This document shows, piece after piece, positions 26,236 to 37,841 of a DNA stretch of 64,000 nt. The stretch's first letter is position 1. The number at the start of each line of letters is the position of its first letter. The position numbers and the translations under genes are program-made. The stretch comes from Helopsaltes ochotensis (lineage: Eukaryota > Chordata > Aves > Passeriformes > Locustellidae). The stretch is taken from contig VXBM01000010.1 in NCBI GenBank assembly GCA_013400155.1, positions 288,876 to 352,875 on the forward strand, in the 5' to 3' direction. Below the pieces are notes generated by a model. That model was not told the DNA's origin and did no database searches. It worked only from the letters and a program-made list of their open reading frames with translations.

Positions 26236-26675
26236 TCTTTGAGGGCCATGAAGATGGTGAAGAGCTGTATGAGGAGCAGCTGAGGTCATTTGGTCTGTTC
26301 AACCTGGAGGAGACTGAGGGGAGACCTCACTTCAGTTACACCTTCCTTGTGAAGAGATGAGGAGGGACAGACACTGATCTCTTCTCTGCAGTGACCATTG
26401 ACAGGACCTAAGGGAAGTAGATACACCCTGAAGTTGTGTTGGGGGAGGTTTAGGTTGGATATCAGGAAAATCTTTTCACCCAGAGGGTGGTTGGGCACTG
26501 GAACAGGGTCCCAGGACAGTGGTCACAGCACCAGCCTGACAGAGTTCAAGAAGCATTTGAACAATGCTCTTAAGGCACATGTGACTTTTGGGGATGGTGC
26601 TGTGCAGGGCCAGGAGTTGGACCCAATGATACTTGTGGGTTCCTTCCAACTTCTTAGATTCTGTGATCTGAGGGA
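26236..26675 (+). mobile_element. CR1 LINE, 3' fragment of about 440 bp
   Basis: The fragment opens with 'gagggccatgaagatggtga' and 'tctgttcaacctggaggaga', which correspond to the C-terminal end of the CR1 ORF2 reverse-transcriptase protein. It continues with a frame piece reading GRFRLDIRK, then 'gggcactggaacagggtccc', 'tggtcacagcaccagcctga', 'gccaggagttggac' and the terminal 'ccttccaac..agattctgtga'. This is the subfamily of avian CR1 whose 3' end contains the 'ggtcacagcacc' box. The reading frame is broken by frameshifts and stops, so the copy is dead. It lies about 1 kb before the solo LTR at 27.7 kb. Confidence 0.9.
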
Positions 26676-27671
26676 AGCTTTCTTTATGCCTCTTTAAAGT
26701 AAAATAAAGTTATTTTGAGAAGATTTAAGCTTCAGAATGTATTGAATGTATTCCTGCCTCGCTGCCTGACTCAACTACACCTTGAGACTTGCTAAAGTCT
26801 GTTTTCAAGTCATTTACCCCTGCTTGCAATACTTGCAGGAGGACTGTTGTGTTCTAGTTGTCATTTCTCTCCTCTGGCAAGTCAAAATACAGTGCCAGCA
26901 ATCTGCTTTGCAACCTGTCAGCTCTCCAAGGTTGTCTCTGCTCATGCTGGTTGAACAGATTTTTTTGAGCCAATGTTTTTGGGTGCTGGGTTTTGAGGTT
27001 TTTTTCTCTCTTTTTTATTTTGGAGTTGTATTCCCTTTCACTTCTTCTGTTGCTTTAACTTCTTGCTTTTTTAGCTACCCAATGATAATTCACAAAACTA
27101 GAATTTGTGAGTTGGAATTTGTTATTCTGAAATTCTGGAAAGCCTGGGAGCAGACTACAGATTTGTAGTCAGCCTGTTTTTCATGGAGGATTGGCATGTG
27201 TATGTTTTTCATCTTACAAGTATCATAGTATTTTTTTGTTAAAAGAATTTTCATGAACAAAAGTGTGATTCTTTGGGACACTGTGAAGAAAGTCTGTTTC
27301 ACCGAGACAAATGCTTCCAATGCACTTGGAAAGGAGTCTTAAAGGTGCCTTTGGACCAAGTCCCAAACTAACATGGTAGTAAAGCTGGGGTTGTCACTGA
27401 GCCTTCAAAATGCTTCAAATGCAATTGTTATGATGGAAGTAAATAGGAGAAAATGGAAACACATTGATTGAAATTTATTCGTTTTAGGTGAGCATTTCGA
27501 TTGCTTTGTTCTTTTAAAGTTAATCTTTATAGTATTCCAGAGACCTGAGTTATGTCCTTATGGCATTAGTCAGCCATGACGCAGGCCTTCTCAAGGGCAT
27601 GTGGCACATGATGCACCTGTGGTATTTGTTAACTCAAAAAAATTAGCACTAACTAAACTGAATTTTGTTGG
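26676..27671. other. Unique sequence, no feature recognised
   Basis: A 128-codon open frame at 26782-27168 (plus) is hydrophobic and overlaps an antisense frame. It has no recognisable domain or splice context and I treat it as chance. Confidence 0.5.
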
Positions 27672-28419
27672 TGTCTTGGTTTAGAAGGACAGGTGTCTGC
27701 CAAAGAAAGCTGAAGCTTCCCTTGGAATGGAGATTGTAAACCCCCTCCCCCCAAATAATTATAATTTTGCAATTAAGAGGCTTTCCGGCAATGATAGGGG
27801 AATAGGAATAACAGTTCTTTACTAGGAATATTAAATATACAACTGTAGTAGTACAAAAAACCAAGAAAACAAAACAAAAAAATCCTAGAAACACTGACAG
27901 AGTCAGAATACGACCTAATACCGTGTTGGTCAGGGTTTTGGGAGTAGTCCACATAAGTCTTCCTGGAGTGACAGATGTGGTTGGAGTAGAGATGATCTTC
28001 TAGAAGGGTCCAGTGGCGACAAGATGTGTCCAGTCTTCTTCTGGGAATCCAGTGGAAAACTGGCTGCTCAGCTGTTCTGAATTTCAGCTTTTATCCAGGT
28101 AGGAATGCTTGTCTCCTCCCGCTGGGTGAAGCATCTCACAGTGAGATGATGTAATTTTATCAGTCATGCAGTGACACTCAATGGCCCATTAACAGAAAAT
28201 TTCCCTTGGAGGGAGGATGGGTAGTGGAAGAGATGAAGAGCACTGCCCCACCTGGTTTTAACAACTGGCCATTAATAGAAGATACCCACCCCCTCCCTCC
28301 TGGAGTTATGAGGAATGGCTTGTACAAGAGATAAAGAAAAAAAATAACACCTCCCCAGCCGGCTTCAACAGATGGCAAATAGAATACACACTTTTGGTTA
28401 CATATTGCAACCCAAGACG
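27672..28419 (-). mobile_element. Solo LTR of an endogenous retrovirus (about 748 bp)
   Basis: The left end is TGTCTTGG and the right end CCAAGACg, so the ends are 7-bp inverted repeats with one decayed terminal base. Flanking 5-bp segments gttgg (27667-27671) and cttgg (28420-28424) look like a target duplication with one mismatch, a size typical of class III (ERVL-like) integrations. On the minus strand an AGTAAA polyadenylation-like signal (27818-27823) precedes 'gaactgttattcctattccc', which sets the minus orientation. The ends and internal blocks match my memory of an LTR family common in songbirds. No gag, pol or env lies beside it, so it is a solo LTR. Open frames inside it are not retroviral proteins. 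Confidence 0.75.
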
Positions 28420-28424
28420 CTTGG

Positions 28425-29845
28425 GTAGGAAATATTTCCTATTTGTGATTTCCAGCTACTGTCCAACAGTCCTTGCAGAGACTGCAAACCCAGCCTTCCT
28501 GTTTTCACCCAAATGCCCCATGCAGATGGCACAGAGTCAAGCCAAGCTTGCTGCCTTCTTGTGCCAGCAGTCCACGAAGTATGGCCACTCTGCAAGAGCA
28601 CTTGAAACTGAGGTAGCTCCTGGGCCAGACGTCTCTATACCACAAGACTTAGTCAATGCCTGTGAAAGAGGAATTTTGGTCCCTTGAAATGAGGAACTTA
28701 CCACATTTGAAGTTATCTGTGGTATAATGCTCTGAGAAACTGTTAGATAAAACTGGGGCAATCATCTTCAACTTAAAGCAAAATGATGACTCCTGGCCTT
28801 CCTTGAAAGAAGACTGTTGAGTGTGTGGTGCTGATCTATGAGTATATAAAAAGATTCCTTAGACTTTCTGGTTAATATTAAAGGTGTACCTCTATCCTCT
28901 CCCTGAAGTAAGTAGTAACTGAAGTAAATGCCTCAACTGGTTCTGTCCTTCTGCTACCTCTCAGCCCCTGGAGATGCTAATATAAGAGGTAATGACAAAT
29001 CTGATTGCTAACCTTTTAGAAGTGCCTGATTCTCTCCTCAGCAAGTATGTGACCTCAGGGTGACCAACTTTGATTTAGATAACTGAATTTTAGCTCCCTA
29101 GAGTTGAAAAATATTAATCTCCTCTTTTTCTGCTAAATGTCTCAGAGTAAGTGAATGGCCCTTTCTTTTTTACTTATCAGTACAACTTACAATATTTTTA
29201 CTCTTTTGAAGGTTTTGTGTAAACCTTACACAATGCTAGTTACACTAACTTCTGCTTCTCCAGGACATAGTTGCCCAGAATTGTCAACTGTTGTCTAATG
29301 GTACTGTTAATACCATGATTGTGAATATACTTTAGGTCACATAATTTTTTGTCGGTGCATTTGTGCATTTTCTTCTTTTTTAAAACTTCCTGTTAATTAT
29401 TACCTCATCTAAATAGCTATTGTACATCTTACTCTAAGTAGTTTAACTAGAGAATAGGAGTTGGCCAAACAGTCCCTTTCTGATGGATGATCCTGCTAGT
29501 AGTGAGAAGTGGTTTTCTTAGAATGGTTTGATCAATAAAATTACCCTGAATTTAAGATCTCATTGTCTTTGTCTCCTTAAAAAGTAATAGTGCTTTTCTT
29601 GTAGCTTGGTCAAGCATTTGATTTCTCAGGTGAAATTTTCTGCTTTGCCCAGTTGAGACTGTCACTAAAAGGTTTTGCACTTTTCAAAATTATATCTTAC
29701 TTCAGATCAGGCAAAGAATCAACAGAGAGAAATCTAGCCTACAAAAAAAGCCTGTCTGTAAAGGCAGGGAAGGTGGCTTTGTAGACAGATGGAGGTTAGG
29801 GTTATCTAACAGCACAGGTCTGTAAGTAGAGGTAATCAGATATAC
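28425..29845. other. Unique sequence, no feature recognised
   Basis: Open frames of 67-97 codons at 28394-28761 overlap on both strands and are probably chance. No repeat family is recognised. Confidence 0.5.
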
Positions 29846-30510
29846 CAAGTGACATCCCTGAGGTGTTGGCACTGGCACTGGTGCTGTTTAATATTTTTGT
29901 TGGCGCTCGCAGTCCTGAAAGCCTACTGTGTCCTGGGCTGTGTCACAAGCAGTGTGGCCAGAAGGTTGAGGGGATGATTCTCCTCTTCTGCTTCATTCTT
30001 GTGAAACCCCACCTGGAGTTCTGTGCCCAAATCTGGGGTCACCAGCGTAAGAAGGATGTGAACCTGTTGGGAGTGAGTTCAGAAGAGTCCATGAGGATGG
30101 TCAGAGGGCTGGTGCACCTCTCCTGTGAAGACAGACTGAGAAAATTTGGGTTGTTTGGCCTGGAGGAGAGAAGGGTCTGGAAAGACCTTGCAGCAGCCAT
30201 ACAGTTTCTAAGCAGACCTACAAGAGAACTGGAGAGAAAGATTTGCAAGGGTATGTAGCACAGGACATGGGGGGCTTTGAACTGAGAGAGTAGGTTTAGA
30301 TTAAATGTGAAGAAGAAAGTCTTGACTGTGAGGGTGGTGAGGTACTGAACGGGTTGCCAGAGAGGCTGTGGATGTCCCTGGAAGGGTTCAAGACCAGAGT
30401 TGATACAGCCTGGTGTAGTGGAAGATATCCTTTCCCCTGGCAGAGGGATTGGAGCTACATGATCTCTGAGGTCACTTCCAACCCAACACATTCTATGATT
30501 CTACTGTATG
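29846..30510 (+). mobile_element. CR1 LINE fragment with internal deletion, reaching the 3' end
   Basis: The 5' portion (about 29846-29900) reads as the CR1 reverse-transcriptase core region, with an LFNIF segment that in the family lies shortly before the catalytic aspartates. At about 29905-29920 it jumps directly to 'tgtgtcctgggctgtgtcac', which belongs several hundred bases further downstream in ORF2, so the catalytic YxDD segment is missing. The rest follows the ORF2 C-terminus in order (KPHLEFCAQIWG, then RKFGLFGLEERR) and the 3' end with 'gagggtggtgaggtactgaa', 'tccctggaagggttcaagac', 'ttccaacccaacacattcta' and 'tgattcta'. A 131-codon frame at 29863-30258 is a residue of this ORF, not a host gene. 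Confidence 0.9.
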
Positions 30511-31195
30511 ACAAATGAGTTAATGCCAGGAAATATACTTGCTCATAATAGTAATCTTGTAGCTCTTAACCAAAGAAAAATGTGCCAAGAATTCCCTTCA
30601 AATGAAATTAACTGGTTGTGCTAGCTGGCAGAATGCTACTTTATCTTAGTTTTTCTAGACAGATATCAGAACTTTATAGAATAAAGCCTAATTTCTCATA
30701 AATGCTGGTCATAAAAGTATATAAACAATTCATGCAGAGTTATTTTGTGGGAGTTAGAGGAGTAGAGGAGTTAATATTTATTGGTACAATGTACTAGGAA
30801 TGCAGCCAGATATCTTCTGATGCAGGCTGTGCTCAGTAGCAGTGAATATAAGATTAGTAGCACATGGAGTGAAAGACTGGCAAAGACAGAACTCTAATTC
30901 ATAAACAGAGAAGTTGGATTTGCGCATTAAAGTTGTTATTGTGCAACACCGTACAAAAGGCAGCACTGGAGAGTCATTTGCCTTGACTTTCCCCCTACTT
31001 AACTAATTGCTCCCTCCTAGCTGCTGCTGTTATGGTTATAAAACTCTGCATAAATGCCTCCAGGTTTCACTGTAATTGATCATAACAAATCTTTTGCCAT
31101 CAAAGCTTAACTGAACCTTTTCAGTTCTTTTTACTAACAGTTATTCTTACTGGTCTCTCTCCTAAGATTGACATATCTTTAACATAATTTTAGTC
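30511..31195. other. AT-rich unique sequence up to the assembly gap
   Basis: Nothing is recognised between the CR1 copy and the run of N. Confidence 0.55.
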
Positions 31196-31430
31196 NNNNN
31201 NNNNNNNNNNNNNNNNNNNNNNNNNNNNNNNNNNNNNNNNNNNNNNNNNNNNNNNNNNNNNNNNNNNNNNNNNNNNNNNNNNNNNNNNNNNNNNNNNNNN
31301 NNNNNNNNNNNNNNNNNNNNNNNNNNNNNNNNNNNNNNNNNNNNNNNNNNNNNNNNNNNNNNNNNNNNNNNNNNNNNNNNNNNNNNNNNNNNNNNNNNNN
31401 NNNNNNNNNNNNNNNNNNNNNNNNNNNNNN
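31196..31430. other. Assembly gap (235 N)
   Basis: The bases are unknown. The reported length may be an estimate. The right edge is a 13-base A run, which suggests that the gap formed at a homopolymer or poly-A tail. A translated frame spanning the gap is meaningless. Confidence 0.99.
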
Positions 31431-31443
31431 AAAAAAAAAAAAA
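31431..31443. repeat. Poly-A tract at the gap edge (at least 13 A)
   Basis: Thirteen A follow the last N directly, so the tract may extend into the gap. Confidence 0.85.
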
Positions 31444-34400
31444 TCAGCCAAATGGCCTGTGGGAGTGCCTAGCAGTTATGGGAGCTGCATGTATGGGAAA
31501 TGGAATGACTTGGATTTTGGCTGTTCCTCCTAAAGGAAGAAACAGCTTCAGTGAGGATAAGGCTAAGGAAGGATGCCTGTTACTTGCTAATTTATAGTCT
31601 TGCTTTGCATCTGTGCAAACATTTTTCTCACTAAAAATATCTTGAAATTAATAGAAAAGGATAAATTGTCAAGATTATCTAACTGGAGAACAAAACCAAG
31701 AAGATAATTATTTTTACACAGTAGGGCCATTTTTTACACAGTGTGCCTGCAATACTCTTCAAATGGCAACTCCTGTTGGCGTGGTTGGGCTTGTTCTGTT
31801 GATCCAGGGAATGTGCTACACAGCACCATTTATGCTGGAGAGAAGGACTTGGTGGAAGGAGATGTCCTTCATTATAGGCACTTTTTTTATTAATGGGGCC
31901 ACTAAGCAGCAACAGCCTTTTCATTTTTACATCAATGCATCTTGATGCTTTAAAGGATTCCACTCCTCTTCTAGGGTCTGTTTCCTCTTGAAATGAAGAC
32001 CTACAGTGGGATTCATTAATAGGTTTTACAAGTAGGACAATTTGGAGAAATATTAGCATGGCAGTTGTCTGTGGGGTTATCTAGCCAAGAGGGACACACA
32101 GCTTTGTGTTTTGCCCAAAGGAGAGCTCAGAGGACTTGTAGAAAATCCATTTGTGCTCTCACTGTAGGACTTGTTTCAAATAGATGTACTTAAGTATGAA
32201 ATGCTGACGTTTTATCTCAATGTGGCTGTCTTGCCTGTTTCATCAAATGTCTGTGACTTCTTTCATTTTTCCTTTCTTCTTCTTTAGCTTTTATTAGGTA
32301 CTGTATATAATGTGATAGTAACGTTCATCAACAGGTGAAAAGTAGATAAAATCCCAGGCCTTTCTTAAAGTCAGCTATGTAATTTGCAAGGTACCAGATG
32401 GTGTGATGAATGTGGTGAGGTGTCTGTTTGGAATTAAAATATATTTTAATTTTACTTCTTCAGGGATAAAAAAGAAATCAAAATCTTTTTCAGTTCCTCT
32501 AATAGAAAATTTTCAAGTTTATGGCTGAAGATTGCAGCAGGTTTTTTTTATTCTGTGTGGTTGGGGCTGATTTTTGTATTAGTATTTGAAACTCTTAGAT
32601 TGTCAGTTTACTGTTCAGATGGAGCTGCCAGGCTTTCAGCGAATATCTTGCAATATTAGTGGGTTTTTGCTGACATAAATGTCTAGGTACATTTTCTTTC
32701 TGAGCATCTAGTTTTTCTTTGTGTAGTGGAGGGATTTGAAGTTTATAGCCTGGATATGCTTTTTTACTATGCCTGTAAAAAATCCACCCACATTTGGCAA
32801 AGTTATGAACATTTGAAAAATTGCATTTCACGCATTCTTGGTCAAGTTTTATTAGATTTTTTAGCAGCTGCATTTCCAAAAGATTACATATGTATTGGAT
32901 GTTTGCCTCCCTTAAGACGGGACTTTCCTTGAAATTGCTGCCCTGAGTTGAACAGGTCAAACCAGTACAACCGGAGGAACTGAGACCGAGGAATTTGTCT
33001 GTCGTGTTTTCTAGTGAGCATTTTGTTATGATCAGTTAGCACAGCAATATGAATTCAACACTGAGGATTAAACTTCAGAAGGGATAGGAGCTGGGCAGGT
33101 GGATGGGAGTGATTATTAGTTAAGTGGTAAGTAAAAATGTTGTATTTGCATGGCTAAATAAGAGGCACAGGACTGAGATAAGGTGAGGATCATAGAAAGG
33201 AGCTCTGGCTGACCAAGGAACAGCGCATGAACTGCTGGTTGGATTGCTGGGTTGCATGAAGAGTCTATGCTGCAGTTGGAGATAAACCTGAGGGAGGAGA
33301 GAGGCTGGGTGGGATGGTCTTGATATTGTAAAGGAGAGAGACATCCTGGATGTGCTGGATAAAATCTCCTGTGTGACTGCAGTCTGAGTTCTGCCAGGGG
33401 ATAAAGTACTTCAAGTGTGCAAGATGTGTACTTGAGAACAAACCATGTGACACCAAGGACAGGTGCAATGAAAACTTTTTATTACAAAATTAATGCATTA
33501 AAATGCTAGTGTAGATGAACCCAGTGTCCCCCAGCAATCCTTGCATGTGTTGATACAGAGCTTCTCAATCATTCAGTTATGTTGGCTGCCCCTTACAGCC
33601 AAGATTTTTGTGATCACTCTCTCCTCCGTGTTTTTGGCTAGACCATCTTTCCTTTTGTTTTGCGTTGTGAAAAATTCTTCTGTTGGTTGAAAAAGATCCT
33701 AGAACTGTTTTTCTATAACTTCTGACTACATTTACCACCTGCAATCAGAGAAGAGCCAGCAGGCCGTCCTTGGTGTCAATAGAGAAGCTTTATGCAGCAG
33801 AATTTATGAGTTTCCAAGGTTTTAAAAAAAATTTGTTTATCTATTGGTTTAGTTCTCTTAGGAGGTCATGCATTCTGTCTACTGTAAGTGGAGACTACAT
33901 GCCTGCCTTTGTTTTTCTTTCTGAAGTCCAGGGTATGGTAACCTTCAATATCTTCAATTTTATTTGGAACACTGCTGTAGTTGCTTAGTGTGTTTTTCAC
34001 CTGTTGATATCCTCTATAACAGGAGTGACTTTCACATAAATTTAACATTCCTTCTGTAGTCACCCAGCAAGAAAATATTCTCATCTCTTTCTTTTCTTTT
34101 CTTTTTTGCTTTCTGAGGGTGTACAGGTTTTATAGGCCTTTTATTTCTTCCCATCTCTCAAACAGTCTTTGCATAAAGAACAAAACACAACTCTCTGGCA
34201 GAAGTGAAAATCAGATGGTGTGTCAGCATTACCTGAAACCTCCTGATAGAAATTCTGCGCCCTGACCCACCGAGCTGAAGCTGATTGGTACAGCTCAGCA
34301 TAATTGTTTCAAGCAAAAACATGGAGAAGCAAAGTGAGCATTAAACAAATATCTCCTTTGTGACTCACTGTGTAGCTTGAGAAAGAAAACCATTTCATGA

Positions 34401-35147
34401 CTTTGGGAAGTAGACTTTTTTCCTCTATGAATCAGCATCACTGTGTTTTTGGCCTGTTTGCAGTTGAGGAAGCCCCAGTCAGAGGAAGCTTCTCTAAAGA
34501 CAGGAGTTCTGTGCACCTGCATCTACAAGAATGTCTGTTTTCTTGAATGATTGAATTGTACCATTCTGGAAGGAAGAATAAATAGCCAAAGTATAGCAAA
34601 GCCGGATTTAAGTGATGACTTTTCGACTACGGCAGAAATTTTCTAAAGAAAAAGATAGGATGATACTGCGGCATCTTACCAAAAATCTTGATATTGAATT
34701 ATAGGGTACCCCCTTTTCTATTAGCATTTTTTTGCATTTGTTTGCTTCAAAGGAAATGGGAAAGAAAGAGCCATAGACTGCTGAATTTATTAGACGTTTT
34801 GATTTACTTTATCCTGGCCAAGACAAGAAATCAAGTAAAGATTCAAAACTGTAGTTTCTGTAGTGCTTGCTTTTTCCTGATTATAATGCATTCTTTATGT
34901 TTTGGAAGAAAAAATGATTTATAACCATGCAGCAAAATTCTTTTGAGATGTGTATAGTGTAAAATCCGTAAATGCCCAACAGAAAGGAGACCCAGGGTAG
35001 AATTACTAGGCTTCTCCTAGGGCACATGATGAAAGTTTGACCTCATGTTTAAAAAGAGCAATTTAGACCCAATTGAAATTGTATTGAATTGAGTGGAAAG
35101 TTGGTGTACTTTTAATGGAAAAAGAGTTGGGGCCTTTATTAGTAACT
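31444..35147. other. Unique sequence, no feature recognised
   Basis: Antisense open frames of 126 and 121 codons (31679-32059, 32595-32960) have no recognisable domains and are overlapped by plus-strand frames. A TTTTC-rich tract lies at about 34086-34107. No named transposon is seen. Confidence 0.5.
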
Positions 35148-35151
35148 TTAA

Positions 35152-35454
35152 TATAGTATTGTCTCAAGAGGTTGCATTCTACTGCATTTTATGTTTGAAT
35201 ATGACTGCCTTGCTGCAAATGAGATGGTTATTGCCGATTTCAGCAGCAGCACACAATTTCTTGAACAGATTACCATTACAAGTAATGGCACAGAGGGAGA
35301 AAAGTTTATTGCCTCCTTGAATTTTTTTGTGGATGAAGCGCTAGAAACACAAAGGCTTAAAGAGGAGTTGCATTCCTTAGTTTTAGTGCACACTGCTGTG
35401 TTACAGAAAAAAGGAGATAAGGGAAAATACATGTGCTTATGGAAAATATGACAT
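35152..35454 (+). other. Open frame with coding-like composition, unrecognised
   Basis: The frame is open from just after TAA at 35149-35151 to the TGA at 35452-35454, about 100 codons. The first in-frame ATG is at 35191 and would give 87 residues. Roughly two thirds of codons start with a purine, and the middle reads as a plausible helical, acidic/leucine-rich segment (residues about 38-65 of the ATG form). The opposite strand is also open for 136 codons (35148-35558), so the region is simply poor in stops on both strands. No convincing splice acceptor or donor flanks it. It could be an old retrocopy fragment, an exon, or chance. Confidence 0.2.
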
Positions 35455-35558
35455 GAAATAGCTGTTTCGCTCACAGCTGCTACAAAAGGTCCCAAGAAAA
35501 CAGATGCAAAATTTTGACCAAACATTGTCTGGAGGCAGTAAAGCAAAACCTCTTCCAT

Positions 35559-37811
35559 TCTAGTAGGAGAAATGTGGACCTGTCTCCTTGCTTTATTTGT
35601 GAATGAAGCACCTAAATGCCACTGAGCAATGCTGCTCTGTGGGAGACGAGGCAGTGCTGCTGATGCTGGGCTGTGGCAGAGTTATTTTTTGCTCATGGCC
35701 CCATCTAAGCTCTGGGCAGGACATCCAGTGGGACAGCAAATATGTTGCCTACAAACTTTTGCAGGGGTTAGCTTTTTATTTTGCCCCTTCATCCATCCTG
35801 GGAAAGAAAAAGGGCCTTGGTAGACTCTGCCCAGCTTTCCTCCTGCTGTGCTGGAATAAATTTGGAATAGTTCCCAACTCCAGATGTCTATTTCACATTC
35901 TTCAGTATATCTGTGTGTAGGCTCTAGATCTCACCTGAATGACTTCTATCTTTTAAATTTAGAGGTAGCTTGTTGGGAAGCAAACTACATGTATCTGGAT
36001 GATTCTGTACTGCCAATTCTATGTAATGCCTTTCTGAAGCTTACTTTGATTTTGGCTCCTGGATGTTTGGTACATTTCTGGATTACTTATTTTTTCCTTT
36101 AAAGGCAAAATTTTTCATTTCTGTAAATCAGTAAACAGTAAAAAGTTAGATAAATGATATCCAGATGATTTTCTGACAATTTGTCATGTAACATAGAAAA
36201 GGAAGTACTGCATTGATTAAAAAATCAGAAAAGATTTAATTATTTTAAACAAAGAAATCCAATGTCTATTAAAATTATTTTTATGTCACTTCCCCCATAT
36301 TTTAGAATATAGAAGAATAGCATTGTGAAGTGCTAAAATAAAAAAAACCATAAAACTTGCATTTCTTTCCTGATTTCGATGCTGTTGTGATGTGGCCCTG
36401 AAATGAGATTGGAGAATACAAGTTCCTTAAACTTGTCTGTCATCTTCTAAACAATTAGGAAAGCAGGTAATTTCACAAAGACATTAGTTTTAAATATTGT
36501 CCCATAAATCTATCGGGAAGCTATGTTAATATCACTGTGTATATTGAATTTTTTTCAAAGAAGCTGACCCACCTTCCTTTATGCAAAGCAAATTTGTGAA
36601 AGCAGGATATTCTCTAAATAAGGAGATGGAAGTGGGCTGTGTTATAGTGCTAACAACTTTCCTCTTATAATCTTCCAGAAAGGTTTTTTTTTTATTTATT
36701 GTGACCACACCCAGTTCTATTCTACTCTTCTGTCTTTATCAAGCTCTTAGGCTGTTTGATCAACTCAATCCAGATCTCAGTTGATGCCACATAAGGATCT
36801 TGTTTGACACCCCACAAAGAACTTGGATATTGGGCACGGAAGGATAAGAGATGCAGATTGCAAAATTGCTAGGTTCAAACCAGTGGAGGATCTGCCAGAG
36901 CATTGGTCACAGGAGGAGGCAGCTGCTGCTTTTCAGTGTTGAACGTTTACTGGTGCATCCATTGGCTGGGTGAAAGAGAGCATTGTTTGGCCCTGGCACC
37001 AAATGTTTGTGTCCCTAATTTTCAGCAGTTTGCATGGGCTTAAATACTTAGAGATATATATTTACTAATTAATTGTGTGAGTGTTGTTTGACTCCAAGTT
37101 TTTACTTCAGAGATGTGTAATTCCTGATTTCATTTACTCATTCTAACAATGTGCATTAGCTAAACTGCCCTTCCTGCTTATGCAGAGCACGAGTTGCTTT
37201 CCAGAGCAGTGGCAATGAACCTCCTTATCATCAGCTGTTTGAGTGCTTCATCTCCCATCAGTTTATTATTTCAAGCCAAAATGTCCATTACCCTAGCTTC
37301 CAGATAATCACAAACCAAAGTCTAGGCTTATTTTCTGCCTTTGTTTCCCTTGCAAGTGTTTGTATCTATGGTTTTTAGAATGGAGAACTGATAGTTTAGA
37401 TGTAGTAACTTTTCTGCATTATATAGTATTAAAGGGGCTAAAATAGTTTAGCATTGATGTTTCCATTAGGTAAAAAATATGAAGATTGTCTGTAGGAAGC
37501 AACATGAAATTAGTACAATTATATATCACTCTAATCTCAGCAAAGAACATTATTATTAGTTGTATTTCTACTAACCACTGCGGGCATGAAGTAATAAAAA
37601 AAAATTAGAAAATATAGAGAAAAACAAAAAGCAGGAACATGCATATGCCCATTTTTATTTTTCTCTAAATGAGCAAGTGGTGGGAGAGTCAGTAAGAGCA
37701 GAAGGCTTGTAAGAAAGAGACTTAGGGCTAAAAAAACCCTGGGTAAGAGTCTTTCAAATATCTGGAGACCTGTTTTCTTTGCCTTGGTGGTGTAGAAAGA
37801 GCACTATTTTT
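35559..37811. other. Unique sequence, no feature recognised
   Basis: Overlapping frames at 35603-36102 lack recognisable protein content. The remainder is AT-rich with no named repeat. Confidence 0.5.
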
Positions 37812-37841
37812 GGGAGTGGGGAGAGAGGTCAGGGGGGTGGG
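37812..37841 (+). other. G-rich tract, weak G-quadruplex candidate
   Basis: Four G runs of three or more (37812-37814, 37818-37821, 37832-37837, 37839-37841) are separated by loops of 3, 10 and 1 bases. One loop exceeds the usual seven, so stability is uncertain. Confidence 0.5.

Noticed and set aside
29863..30258. 131-codon open frame as a host gene
   Set aside because: Its peptide follows the C-terminus of CR1 ORF2 and it ends inside the CR1 3' region; it is a LINE relic.
30039..30491. 150-codon minus-strand frame, the longest in the window
   Set aside because: It is antisense to the plus-strand CR1 and reflects CR1 base composition.
31179..31451. 90-codon open frame
   Set aside because: It consists almost wholly of the N gap.
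35884..36102. Plus-strand 72-codon frame as an exon
   Set aside because: Hydrophobic T-rich composition, overlapping another frame, without splice signals or recognisable protein content.
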